A stretch of 64,000 nt of DNA from Fervidifonticultor_A tertius (GTDB lineage Bacteria > Sysuimicrobiota > Sysuimicrobiia > Sysuimicrobiales > Humicultoraceae), in assembly GCA_031459235.1 (NCBI GenBank), contig JAVKIY010000006.1:3213-67212 (forward strand), read 5' to 3'. Below the pieces are notes generated by a model. The model had not been told where the DNA came from. It was given only the letters and a program-made list of their open reading frames with translations, and made no database searches. The position numbers and the translations under genes were made by a program. Below, in pieces: positions 42,553-51,043 of this stretch (position 1 is the stretch's first letter; every line of letters starts with the position of its first letter).

Positions 42553-44163
42553 CTAGCCGGCGCAGATCGTACCGGCCCGTCGCGGGTCGGCCACACCGCG
42601 CATCACGCCGGGCCCGTCGAGCGCGATACCCTGCAGGCTCCCAAACGGCGGCCGCATCGTGACCCGGTGTCCGAGCCCCTGCAGGCCCTCGGCCACCTTC
42701 TCACCGCCGATCTCCACCGCCACCGGTTCCGCGGTCTCCACGTGCACACGCGGCGCCGCCATGGCCACCTCGAGCCCGGCGCCCAGGTCGATGAGGCGGA
42801 CGATCATGTGCACGAGATTGTTCGGGATCGTGCGGCCGCCGGCGCCGCCCAAACACAGCACCGGCGCCCCGCCACGATACAGCACGAGCGGCGACATGTT
42901 GTGCAGCGGGCGCTTGCCCGGCGCGATGGAGTTGGCGCGTCCCGGCCGCGGGTCGAAGCGGGACAGGCCATGGCCAAGGACGATGCCGGTGCCGGGCACG
43001 GAAAGCAGGCTCCCAAAGGAGCCCCCGTGCGTCAGCGTGAGCGATGCGACGTTACCCGCGGCGTCCGCGGCGCACAGGTGCGCGGTTCCGACCACGGGGT
43101 CGGGCGCGATGACCTCGCCGGGCGCCGGCGCCGCCATGCCCGCGACCACGCGGTCCCGCAGGGCGGCGACACGGTCCCGAGCGAGTTCGGCGGTCGGGTC
43201 CACCGGCACGTAGCGCGGGTCACCGTAGCGCAGCAGCCGCTCGCGCCAGCACACCTTGGCGGTCTCGACCAGGACGTGGGCGAGCGCCGCGTCGTCTCCG
43301 GCCGCTGGCGGCGACATCCCGTCGAGGACACGGAGCATCTGGAGTACCGTCAGGCCTCCGGTGGGCAGGCCGGGCACACACGCGGTGTAGCCGCGATACG
43401 ACGCAACGACCGGGGGGCCTTCCTGGACCCGGTACCCGGCGAGATCCTCGATGGTCAGGCACCCGCCGTCGGCGCGCACGGCGGCGACCACGGCGCGCGC
43501 CACCTCGCCGCGGTAGAAAGCCTCGGCGCCCTCGCGGCCGATGCGCTCGATGACCCGTGCGAGCGCCGGGTTCCGCATGGTCTCGCCGGGGCGCGGCGGC
43601 CGGCCGTCGATCGAGAACAGGCGCGCGGTCTCGGGGAAGCGCGCGGCGCGTGGCATCAGCACCTCGCCGACCTTGCCGCTGAGCCAGTCGTCGACTGGAA
43701 AGCCGTCGGCGGCCGCGGCGACCGCCGGCTCCACCACCGACGCGAGCGGCCGCCTACCGAACCGACCGTGCGCGTGCACCAGGCCCGCGACCACCCCGGG
43801 AACATCCACGGCGCGCCCGCCGAAGACGTTGGCCTCACCGGCCACCGCGAGGGTCTCCGGCGCGACGACTTCGTACATGTCTTCGCGCGCCGCGGCCGGC
43901 GCGACGCTTGTGAAGTCGACCGCGACCGGCTCGGCGCGACCGACAAGCGAGGTGACCAGGCACCCGCCGTAACCGCCGATACCGGCCGTGGACGGGGCCA
44001 CGACGGACAGCACGAACGCGGTGGCCACGGCGGCGTCCACTGCGTTGCCGCCGGCGCGCAGCACGCGCAGCCCGGCCTCCGAGGCGACCGGGTGTGGAGA
44101 TGCCACCATTCCGTGCCTGACGCGCGCGCTGACGGACTCCGGTCTTTGGCGATGGTTGTCCAC
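42553..44163 (-). CDS. Gamma-glutamyltransferase family protein (Ntn hydrolase)
   Basis: 536 residues. MVASPHPVASEAGLRVLRAG and GGNAVDAAVATAFVLSVV mark the large subunit start; the autoprocessing/nucleophile Thr is expected in VVGTAHLCAADAAGN, where most members have T-T-H and this one T-A-H. HGGSFGSLLSVPGTGIVLG and NNLVHMIVRLIDLG follow in the small subunit. No clear signal peptide, so cytosolic. Family members include glutathione hydrolases and cephalosporin or gamma-glutamyl amide acylases. GTG start at 44163; an in-frame ATG at 44109 is possible. Confidence 0.88.
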   Translation of the reverse strand: MDNHRQRPESVSARVRHGMVASPHPVASEAGLRVLRAGGNAVDAAVATAFVLSVVAPSTAGIGGYGGCLVTSLVGRAEPVAVDFTSVAPAAAREDMYEVVAPETLAVAGEANVFGGRAVDVPGVVAGLVHAHGRFGRRPLASVVEPAVAAAADGFPVDDWLSGKVGEVLMPRAARFPETARLFSIDGRPPRPGETMRNPALARVIERIGREGAEAFYRGEVARAVVAAVRADGGCLTIEDLAGYRVQEGPPVVASYRGYTACVPGLPTGGLTVLQMLRVLDGMSPPAAGDDAALAHVLVETAKVCWRERLLRYGDPRYVPVDPTAELARDRVAALRDRVVAGMAAPAPGEVIAPDPVVGTAHLCAADAAGNVASLTLTHGGSFGSLLSVPGTGIVLGHGLSRFDPRPGRANSIAPGKRPLHNMSPLVLYRGGAPVLCLGGAGGRTIPNNLVHMIVRLIDLGAGLEVAMAAPRVHVETAEPVAVEIGGEKVAEGLQGLGHRVTMRPPFGSLQGIALDGPGVMRGVADPRRAGTICAG

Positions 44164-44258
44164 GGTGACCTCTACAGGGGTCGGCGTCGCCGGCAGTGAA
44201 CGTAGTGGGCATTCTCGATACCCGGCAGGACCGCCTTCCTGCGGGGCGCGGAGGCCGC

Positions 44259-45032
44259 ATGAGCCAGCCGGTGCTCTTCCACGAACTGACGCGCGAGGAG
44301 GCCCGCGCGCGGGCGGGCGAGGCCCTGCTCGTGCTGCCGCTGGGCGCGACGGAGCAGCACGGGCCGCACCTGCCCGTGCTCACCGACACCATCACGGTCG
44401 AGCACGTCGCGGCTGCGGCGGTGGCGGAAGCCGCGGCCGCCGTCCCGGTGCTGCTCGCGCCCACCCTGCCATTTGGCTCGTCCGACCACCACCTGCCGTT
44501 CGGCGGCACCCTGTCGCTGCGTACCGAGACCTACTACCGCGTCCTCTGCGACCTGATCGCGTCGCTCGCCGCCGGGGGAGTCACGCGCATCTTCCTCGTG
44601 AACGGTCACGGCGGCAACCACGAGCTCGCGCAACTCGCCGCCCGTGACATGGCCCTGGCGCACCGGATCAGCGTCGCCGCGACGTCCTACTGGATCGCCG
44701 CGTGGGACGCCCTGATCCGCCTGGAGGCGCACACCCTGGGCCGCCTCCCCGGCCACGCCGGCGCCTTCGAGACCTCGCAGATCCTGGCGCTCCGCCCCGA
44801 CCTGGTGCGCCGGCCGCTACCGCACCGCGACGAGGCGCCGCCCCCCGGGCCGCCGCCGATCACGCGGACGTTCCGGGCAGAGCGCGGGGGGGCCTGGCAG
44901 GCGATCGACGGGTTCACGGATAGCCCGGACCGCGCCAGCGCGGCGCTGGGCCGCGCGTTCCTCGACGCCGCCGCGACCGCGGTGGCTACCGCGCTCGTCG
45001 AGTTCTACCGGGCATCGGACGTAGAGCGATGA
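44259..45032 (+). CDS. Creatininase-family amidohydrolase, third copy
   Basis: 257 residues with the full metal site: ATEQHGPHLPVLTD (about residues 30-43) and FLVNGHGGNHELAQ (about 111-124). GGAGG precedes the ATG. It overlaps the enolase-superfamily gene by ATGA (45029-45032), so the two form a unit: one opens a cyclic amide or similar bond and the other racemises or cycloisomerises an acid. This pairing is inference. Confidence 0.88.
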   Translation: MSQPVLFHELTREEARARAGEALLVLPLGATEQHGPHLPVLTDTITVEHVAAAAVAEAAAAVPVLLAPTLPFGSSDHHLPFGGTLSLRTETYYRVLCDLIASLAAGGVTRIFLVNGHGGNHELAQLAARDMALAHRISVAATSYWIAAWDALIRLEAHTLGRLPGHAGAFETSQILALRPDLVRRPLPHRDEAPPPGPPPITRTFRAERGGAWQAIDGFTDSPDRASAALGRAFLDAAATAVATALVEFYRASDVER

Positions 45033-46147
45033 GGATCACGCGCGTCGAAACCATTCCGGTGGAGGTCCCGATCGACCGCACGCGCGCCCTCAAAAGCGGG
45101 CGCGGTGGGGGTCATACCCGGTCCCAGTTCCTTCTGGTGAAGGTCCACACCGACGGCGGTCTGGTCGGGTTGGGCGAGGTGTCGTGCACGCCGCGGTGGA
45201 GTGGCGAAGACCACGTCACGGCCGCCCACATCATCGCCACGATCCTGGGGCCCGCCCTGGCTGGCGAGGACCCGACGCACGTCGAGCGGCTGGCGCGGGC
45301 GCTGCGCCGCGCGGTCGCGGGGCATCCCTTCACCAAGGCCGGCGTCGAGATGGCGCTGTGGGACATCCTCGGCAAAGTGGCGGGCCTGCCCCTCTACCGC
45401 CTGCTGGGCGGGCCGGTGCGCGACGTCGTCCCCACCAAGTTCTCGGTGACCGGGCAGCCGCCACCCGCCGCCGCGCAGGTGGCCGCGTGGGCCGCCGGGC
45501 AGGGCTTCCGGGTGATGAAGGTCAAGGTCGGCGTGGACCCCGACGAGGACGTCGCGCGGGTGCGCGCGGTCCGCGAGGCCGTGGGGCCCGACGTGCGGTT
45601 GGGCGTGGACGCCAACGGCGGGTGGTCGCTGCGGACGGCCATCCGCACGATCCGGCGGCTCTGCGACTACGGCATCGCCTTCGCCGAGCAACCGGTGCCG
45701 CCGCGCGATCCGTCGTGGCTCGCGGAGGTGCGCCGCGGCGTCGAGGTGCCAATCGTGGCCGACGAGAGCGTCTATGCGCCGGAGGACGCGATGGCACTCG
45801 TCCGCGCCCAGGCCGCCGATGTCCTGTCGGTCTACGTCGGCAAGGCGGGCGGCCTCGGTCCGGCGCGCGGCATCGCGGCGCTGGCCGAGGCCGCGGGCCT
45901 CACGTGTACGGTGGGCAGTAATCTCGAGATGGGAGTGGCGAGCGCAGCGATGATCCACCTGGCGATGGCGACGCCGGGTATCGGCGCCGAGGAGATCCCC
46001 TGCGACATCCTCGGCCCGTTCTTCTACCAGGACGACATCCTGCGCGAGCCGCTGCCCATCGCCGCCGGCGAGGCCCGGCCGCCCGAGCGCCCCGGGCTCG
46101 GCGTCGAGCTCGACGAGGAGAAGGTCGCCTACTACCGCGTCCGCTGA
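45029..46147 (+). CDS. Enolase-superfamily protein, muconate lactonizing enzyme / dipeptide epimerase-like
   Basis: 372 residues with a complete MLE-type site: K-x-K in VMKVKVGVD, ligands in GVDANGG (Asp), AFAEQPV (Glu) and IVADESVY (Asp), and the opposing lysine in YVGKAGGLG. This pattern differs from the odd enzyme at 19192 and predicts a functional cycloisomerase, epimerase or racemase. It is translationally coupled to the creatininase gene. Its 3' end overlaps the convergent MFS gene by 16 bases. Confidence 0.88.
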   Translation: MRITRVETIPVEVPIDRTRALKSGRGGGHTRSQFLLVKVHTDGGLVGLGEVSCTPRWSGEDHVTAAHIIATILGPALAGEDPTHVERLARALRRAVAGHPFTKAGVEMALWDILGKVAGLPLYRLLGGPVRDVVPTKFSVTGQPPPAAAQVAAWAAGQGFRVMKVKVGVDPDEDVARVRAVREAVGPDVRLGVDANGGWSLRTAIRTIRRLCDYGIAFAEQPVPPRDPSWLAEVRRGVEVPIVADESVYAPEDAMALVRAQAADVLSVYVGKAGGLGPARGIAALAEAAGLTCTVGSNLEMGVASAAMIHLAMATPGIGAEEIPCDILGPFFYQDDILREPLPIAAGEARPPERPGLGVELDEEKVAYYRVR

Positions 46148-47628
46148 GCCCGCTGGATCGCCTGCGCCAGCCCGACCTTCGGCGCCAGCGCCACAGCCGC
46201 GAGCGCGGCCAGCGCCGCGGCGGCGGAGATCACGAACACGGCGCGCACGCCGCCGGCCAGCGCCTGCCGCAGGAGCGCATCGAGGGTGCCCGTGGTCGCC
46301 GCCGACCGGCTGAGCGGGTCCATGAGCCGGTCGAGCGAGACCGCGGCCGCATCCACCCCGGCCGACCGCAAAATCCCGGCCAAGCGCGCGCTCAGCACCA
46401 CGCCCATGACGCTGACGCCGACGGCGCCGCCGACGCTGCGGCTGAACTGCAGCATCGAGGTGGCGGTCCCCAGGTCGGCGCGCGGCGCGGTGGTCTGAAC
46501 GGCGATCAACAGCGTGGGCACCGACAGTCCCATACCGATCCCCATCAGGGCCAGGTTGGCCGCGAGCGCCGCCCGACTCGCGCCCGCGTCCACGGCGGTC
46601 ATGAGCAGCGCCCCCGCCGACAGCGACGCCATGCCGGCGAGCGCCAGCGTGCGGTAATGCAGCCGCAGCAGCAGGCGGCTACCCACGATCGCCGCGAGCA
46701 CCCATCCGAGCATGATCGGCGTGATCGTGGCGCCAGCGCCGGTCGCGGTCGTCCCGAGCACGGCCTGCACGAACAGCGGGACGAACGCGAAGCTGCCGAA
46801 CAGCGCGACGCCCGAGAGGAAACCGTGCCCGACGGCCACGGTGAACAGGCGGTCGCGGAACAGCCGCACCGGCAGCACCGGGTCGGCCGCGCGCCGCTCG
46901 ATCCACACGAGCGCGGCGAGTAGCCCGGCGGCGCCGGCGACGAGCGCGGCACCCGCGGGCGCGCGGAGCTGGAAGAGCCCGAGGAGCAACGCGAGCACCG
47001 TCGCGGTCAGCACGCCGAAGCCCGCGTAGTCGATCGGCGGCCCGCCCGCCGCGCGGCGCTCGTCCACCCACACGGTCCAGATGAGCGCGGTGGCCGCCAG
47101 CCCGGGCAGCACGTTGATGTAAAAGATCCACCGCCACGAGACCTGATCCACCAGGAAGCCGCCGAGCAGGGGGCCGACGATGGACGCGAAGCCCCACACG
47201 CTGGCGAAGACACCCTGCATGCGCGCCCGCTGCTCGAAGCTGAACAGCGCGCCCACGATGATGAACGACAGCGTCATGATGCCCCCGGCGCCGAGGCCCT
47301 GCACGACGCGGAAGCCGATCAGGGCGCCCATGCTGGTCGCCTGGCCGCACAGCACGGAGCCCGCGAGGAAGAGGGCCATGGCCCCGGCCCACAACGGCTT
47401 GCGGCCGATCGCGTCCGAGAGCTTGCCGACGACCGGCACGACCGTCGTGGACGCCACCAGGTAGGCCGAGAACACCCAGCTGTAAACGTCCAGCCCGCCG
47501 AGATGCGCAACGATGGTGGGCATCGCCGTGGCGACCACCGTGGTTTCCATGGCCGCCATGAACAGGCTGAACATCACGCCGAGCGTGATCAGCCGCTGCG
47601 GGCGGGTGATGGACGGCGCTATCCGCAC
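46132..47628 (-). CDS. MFS transporter, DHA2 (14-helix drug efflux) family
   Basis: 498 residues with about 14 hydrophobic segments. Motif C-type ETTVVATAMPTIVAHLGG after helix 1, LSDAIGRKPLWAGAM as motif A, GFRVVQGLGAGGIMTLS as motif B. EmrB/QacA-type proton-driven exporters of hydrophobic compounds have these. The GTG at 47628 overlaps the end of the upstream M19-family gene; its ribosome-binding sequence is close, so the start is uncertain by a few codons. Possibly exports a toxic intermediate. Confidence 0.88.
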   Translation of the reverse strand: MRIAPSITRPQRLITLGVMFSLFMAAMETTVVATAMPTIVAHLGGLDVYSWVFSAYLVASTTVVPVVGKLSDAIGRKPLWAGAMALFLAGSVLCGQATSMGALIGFRVVQGLGAGGIMTLSFIIVGALFSFEQRARMQGVFASVWGFASIVGPLLGGFLVDQVSWRWIFYINVLPGLAATALIWTVWVDERRAAGGPPIDYAGFGVLTATVLALLLGLFQLRAPAGAALVAGAAGLLAALVWIERRAADPVLPVRLFRDRLFTVAVGHGFLSGVALFGSFAFVPLFVQAVLGTTATGAGATITPIMLGWVLAAIVGSRLLLRLHYRTLALAGMASLSAGALLMTAVDAGASRAALAANLALMGIGMGLSVPTLLIAVQTTAPRADLGTATSMLQFSRSVGGAVGVSVMGVVLSARLAGILRSAGVDAAAVSLDRLMDPLSRSAATTGTLDALLRQALAGGVRAVFVISAAAALAALAAVALAPKVGLAQAIQRAQRTR

Positions 47629-48803
47629 ACCTCCCGGAACACCCGGAGAAAGTTCAGCCCGAGCAGTTTCCGCAGTTCGTCCTCGTTGAACCCCCATCGC
47701 GCGAGCGCCACGGTCAGGTTGGGCCAGTCGGAGAAACGCTCGTAGCCCTGCAGGCGGTAGTCAGGCGTAAGGCGGTGCTCCTCGAGCCGGAACCCGGCCC
47801 AATCGAAGCCGCCCCGGCGTTGCGGCATCGAGGGCGGGTACTCGACGACCGAGTCCGTGCCGGGCCCGGGCCCGGCCTTGTCGGTGCCGATCCCCACGTG
47901 GTCGATGCCGCAGACCGAGACCAGGTGCTCGACGTGGCGGCAGAAGTCGTCTAGCGTCGGCTCCTTCGATGTCGAGATGAACCCGGGGATCACCACCACC
48001 CCGAAGTACCCGCCGCGCTCCGCGACCGCCCGCGCCAGCTCGTCGGTCTTCCCGCGATCGTGGTAGCAGACGGTCTTGCTGCTCGAGTGCGACACGACGA
48101 CGGGCGCCGCGCTCACCGCGAGCGCGTCCCACCCCACCTGCTCGCTGCAGTGGCTGATATCCACCAGGATGCGCGCGGCGTTGAGCCGACGCACGACCTC
48201 GCGGCCGAAGTACGAGAGGCCGCCCTGGGTCGCCTCGGTGCAGCCGTCGCCCAGCAGGTTCCGCAGGTTGTAGGTCAGCTGCACCATGCGCACGCCAAGA
48301 TAGCGGAAGTGGTCGATGCGGTCCAGCTCGTCGCCGAACGGAGTGGCGTTCTGGAAGTCCAGGACCAGCCCGTAGCGCCCCTCGCGGTGCGCGCGCTCGA
48401 TGTCGGCCGCGGTGCGGACCAGCACCATGGCGCCATCCAGCGCGTCCACGACGGCGTGGGCCCGTCCGAGCCGCAGGTTGGCCAGCTCGAAGGCGCGGCC
48501 GGGCGCCTCGGTACCCGAGTAGCTGGCGCACGCCACGGTCACGCCCGACCGCCGCCAGAACTCCAGGTAGGCGGCTCGCGCCTCCTCCGAGGTGCGCAGC
48601 TCCTCCAGCGCCATCTCGGCCATCAGGGGCGCGGCCTCTTCACGGGTGAGCCCGCGCGCGGCGTACTCGGCCAGCCGCTCGCGCATCCGGGCGGTGAAGA
48701 GGAAGCCGGTGGTCGCCGGGGGCTGCTGCGAGTCGATAACCAGCGCGTCCTCGTGGAGCCTCCGGGCTTCGTCCGGGGTCAGGGTGGGGGTGGACCGCCT
48801 CAC
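47619..48803 (-). CDS. M19 membrane-dipeptidase-family protein, second paralogue with altered metal site
   Basis: 394 residues, longer N-terminal region than the copy at 5035. His218 (VDISHCS), His239 (VVSHSS) and Asp308 (IGTDKAG) are kept. The DGHxD motif is replaced by DSQQP (24-28), and Gln151 (DFQNATPFG) stands in for the bridging Glu, exactly the changes seen in the first paralogue. RYLGVRMVQLTYNLRN is also shared nearly word for word. GTG start overlapping the stop of the MBL gene (GTGA). No signal peptide. Activity is unknown. Confidence 0.75.
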   Translation of the reverse strand: MRRSTPTLTPDEARRLHEDALVIDSQQPPATTGFLFTARMRERLAEYAARGLTREEAAPLMAEMALEELRTSEEARAAYLEFWRRSGVTVACASYSGTEAPGRAFELANLRLGRAHAVVDALDGAMVLVRTAADIERAHREGRYGLVLDFQNATPFGDELDRIDHFRYLGVRMVQLTYNLRNLLGDGCTEATQGGLSYFGREVVRRLNAARILVDISHCSEQVGWDALAVSAAPVVVSHSSSKTVCYHDRGKTDELARAVAERGGYFGVVVIPGFISTSKEPTLDDFCRHVEHLVSVCGIDHVGIGTDKAGPGPGTDSVVEYPPSMPQRRGGFDWAGFRLEEHRLTPDYRLQGYERFSDWPNLTVALARWGFNEDELRKLLGLNFLRVFREVCG

Positions 48804-49579
48804 AGGCGCCTCCAGGGCGACGCGGCGTCGGTGCCCGCGACCCGACCCTCGGCCCGGAGCTTCAGCAGGTGCGCGTGCACCGACTGCGCTGCCAGGCCGT
48901 GGAGCGCGGCAGGCACCTCCGCGTAGATGCGCGCCACCAGTTCGGGGATGCGGGCGGGACCGGCCTCGAGCGCCGCCAGGACCTGCTCCTCCCGCATCCG
49001 CCGGTGCCGCAGGTACTGCTCGATGGCCTCGGCAGGCCGCACAATGACTTCGCCGTGGCCGGGGTAGATGCGCGACAGCCGCTCGCGGGCCAGCCGCTCC
49101 AGCGACGCCATGTAGGCGGCCATGTCACCGTCCGGCGGGGCGACGACCACCGTGGATCCGGCGACGATGAGGTCCCCGGAGAACAGCGCCCGCTCCTCGC
49201 GCAGCACGAGGGACACATGATCCGAGGTGTGGCCCGGCGTGTGGAGGACCTCCAGCGTCGCCCCGCCGCCGCTGAGGAGCGCGCCGTCGCGGAGCGCGAA
49301 CGGATGCGTGAGCACGGCCGCGCCGGTTCGCGAGGACAGCGGCCGCGCGCCGGGCGCGTGGTCGGGATGGCCATGGGTGAGGAGAATGCGCGCCACGGTC
49401 GCGTCGCCTATGGCCTCCAGAATGCGCTCGATGTGGCCAGGGTCGGCCGGGCCCGGGTCGATGACAGTGACGCGCCCCACGCCGACCAGGTAGGTGTTGG
49501 TGCCCCCGCCGGTCATGGGCGAGGCGTTAGGCGCCACCAGCCTCCGGACCAGCGGGGACAGCCTGACCTCAACGGGCAT
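48800..49579 (-). CDS. Metallo-beta-lactamase-fold hydrolase, LACTB2-like
   Basis: 259 residues. ILLTHGHPDHAPGA is the zinc-binding H-x-H-x-D-H motif, VLHTPGHTSDHVSLV the third His, LFSGDLI the bridging Asp and IYPGHGEVI the last His. TGGGTNTYLVG at the N-terminus and the C-terminal winged-helix region are typical of LACTB2 (MBL-fold nucleases and hydrolases). It is first in the minus-strand group with the M19 paralogue and the MFS exporter. Start supported by GGAGG nine bases upstream. Confidence 0.87.
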   Translation of the reverse strand: MPVEVRLSPLVRRLVAPNASPMTGGGTNTYLVGVGRVTVIDPGPADPGHIERILEAIGDATVARILLTHGHPDHAPGARPLSSRTGAAVLTHPFALRDGALLSGGGATLEVLHTPGHTSDHVSLVLREERALFSGDLIVAGSTVVVAPPDGDMAAYMASLERLARERLSRIYPGHGEVIVRPAEAIEQYLRHRRMREEQVLAALEAGPARIPELVARIYAEVPAALHGLAAQSVHAHLLKLRAEGRVAGTDAASPWRRL

Positions 49580-49660
49580 CCTCCGGCACCTCCGTTCCGG
49601 CGAGGCCGTGATCACATCCGATGTCTAGACCGCCGGCGACCTGGGCACAATGCCGGTGAG

Positions 49661-49746
49661 ACCTCCGATAAAGGCAAACCCGTCGCAAGGCGGGGACGCA
49701 AAGCCGACAGGACCCCTCTGGGGTTGGCTGGGTTGCCGAAGAGGGT
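49661..49746 (+). ncRNA. Cyclic di-GMP-I riboswitch (GEMM-I aptamer)
   Basis: The leader contains the GEMM-I consensus in order: AAAGGCAAACC (49670-49680), a helix CCGTC/GGCGG capped by a GCAA tetraloop, GGGACGCAAAGCC (from 49693), a second helix CCCC/GGGG, and GGCTGGGTTGCCGAAG (from 49726). The GNRA loop and its receptor-like partner in the other arm match the known two-helix packing of this aptamer. The closing P1 pairs CCTC (49662-49665) with GAGG (49741-49744). It ends immediately before a strong terminator and 57 bases before an HD-GYP gene. Confidence 0.9.
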
Positions 49747-49780
49747 TTCGTGCTGTAGAGCGAAATCCTCTTGTTTTTTT
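49739..49780 (+). terminator. Riboswitch expression platform: intrinsic terminator
   Basis: A 12-bp stem (AAGAGGGTTTCG with CGAAATCCTCTT, one G-U pair) with a 10-base loop, followed by seven T residues (49774-49780). The 5' arm uses GAGG (49741-49744), the same bases that close P1 of the aptamer. The two structures are therefore mutually exclusive, which predicts read-through when c-di-GMP holds the aptamer: an ON switch. Confidence 0.88.
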
Positions 49781-49803
49781 GCGCCCGCAGAGGGGGATGC
49801 GCC

Positions 49804-50373
49804 ATGGCCGTCGAGAGTCCGCTCACCGCCGCCCGCGTGATCGAGCGCATGTGTCCCTGGCCGGAGGGGCACCTGCAGCGCGTTGCCGGATATAGCGCGC
49901 AGCTGGCGGCGGCGGCGGCTCTCGACGGCGCTGTGCCGGTGGTGGCGAAGGCAGCCCTGCTCCACGAGATCGGCAAGCTGGCCTTGCCGGAGGAACTTCT
50001 GGCCAGGCGCGACCGCCTGACCCCCCCCGAGGCCGAGGCGCTCCGGCGCCACGTAGTAGCGGGCGCCGAGATGTGCCGGTCGCTGCCCGACGGCGAGCGG
50101 ATCGCTGCGATCGTCCGCCACTGCCACGAACACTGGAACGGCCAGGGGTATCCCGACCGCCTGGCCGGCGAGCAAATCCCCATCGGCGCCCGGATCGTGG
50201 CTATCGCCGACGCGTTCGACACCCTCATGATCGACCGGCCCTGGCGGTCCGCGTACTCACCCGAGGAGGCGCTGCAGATCCTGTGGTTCGGGGCCGATAC
50301 CCAGTGGGATCCCCACCTGGTCGAGCTGTTCGACCAGCTCGTCCGCCCCACGCTGGTCAGACGCCGGACCTAG
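49804..50373 (+). CDS. HD-GYP-type protein, putative c-di-GMP phosphodiesterase
   Basis: 189 residues, only the catalytic domain with no sensor part. ALLHEIGKLALPEELL (from about residue 51) corresponds to the HD motif with Glu55 in place of Asp, RRHVVAGAEM supplies His83, and HCHEHWNGQGYPDRLAGEQI (from 106) is the H-H-E-x-x-D/N-G-x-G-Y-P block including the GYP. Typical enzymes linearise c-di-GMP to pGpG/GMP. The E-for-D and N-for-D changes leave activity open. The gene is directly controlled by a c-di-GMP riboswitch, which strongly supports a role in c-di-GMP turnover. Confidence 0.82.
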   Translation: MAVESPLTAARVIERMCPWPEGHLQRVAGYSAQLAAAAALDGAVPVVAKAALLHEIGKLALPEELLARRDRLTPPEAEALRRHVVAGAEMCRSLPDGERIAAIVRHCHEHWNGQGYPDRLAGEQIPIGARIVAIADAFDTLMIDRPWRSAYSPEEALQILWFGADTQWDPHLVELFDQLVRPTLVRRRT

Positions 50374-50374
50374 C

Positions 50375-51001
50375 CTAGCGGGTTCCCTCGCGGGGCCCCT
50401 CGAGGAGGACTCGCGCCTCGCGCGCCGCGTCGCTGGCCGGTGCCAGGGCGATCGCGCGCTCGAGCGCCGCTCGCGCCTCATCGATCCGGCCCACCTTCAG
50501 CGCGGCCCGGCCGTACCACAACTGGACCGTGGCCGATTCGGGGCTGACGCGCGCCGCCTCGCGGTAGCGCGCGAGCGCAGGGCCGTACCACCCACCCTGA
50601 TAGAGCTCGTAACCCTCCCGCATGAGACGGCGGAGATACTGCTGCGGTGACAGCGGCGCCGGCGTCGGCCGGGGCGAGGCCGCGGTAGCGGGCCGGCGCA
50701 CCGGCGACGGCCGCGACGCCTGCAGCCGCTGAGGCGCCGAGGGACGCACCGCGACCATCTCCCGGGCCTGTGGCGGGCGCGGCGACGCCTCTTCGGAAGA
50801 ACGGGAACCCGGCGGCTTTGGCGCGCCGGCCGGCGCCTGGTCCACCGCGCGCGCCCGGACAAACCACTCGACCACCTTCCGCTCGATGGCGGACGCGTTG
50901 AGCGCTTCGGGCCCGGCGAGCAGATAGGCGCCGACCGCCAGCGCCAGCACGAACTGCGCCACCAGGATCCACCGCGGCCTGGATCCGTGATGCCCCATCA
51001 T
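50375..51001 (-). CDS. Membrane-anchored TPR protein
   Basis: About 208 residues. A membrane helix near the N-terminus (ILVAQFVLALAVGAYLLAG), a Pro/Arg/Ser-rich linker of some 60 residues, then tetratricopeptide repeats: GYELYQGGWYGPALARYREA, VQLWYGRAALKVGRIDEARA, ALERAIALAP. It is predicted to be a scaffold facing the periplasm or cell surface. The start is unclear: two adjacent ATGs (51001, 50998) or a GTG at 51028; none has a good ribosome-binding site. It probably follows the oxidase gene on the same transcript and ends two bases from the convergent HD-GYP gene. Confidence 0.72.
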   Translation of the reverse strand: MMGHHGSRPRWILVAQFVLALAVGAYLLAGPEALNASAIERKVVEWFVRARAVDQAPAGAPKPPGSRSSEEASPRPPQAREMVAVRPSAPQRLQASRPSPVRRPATAASPRPTPAPLSPQQYLRRLMREGYELYQGGWYGPALARYREAARVSPESATVQLWYGRAALKVGRIDEARAALERAIALAPASDAAREARVLLEGPREGTR

Positions 51002-51043
51002 CCGAACGGTATTGTGCCCACCCAGCACCGGCCGAAGACTCGA

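Noticed and set aside
49623..49651. A sigma70 promoter in front of the riboswitch (CACAAT as -10)
   Set aside because: A promoter must exist here, but the -35 match is too poor to place it.
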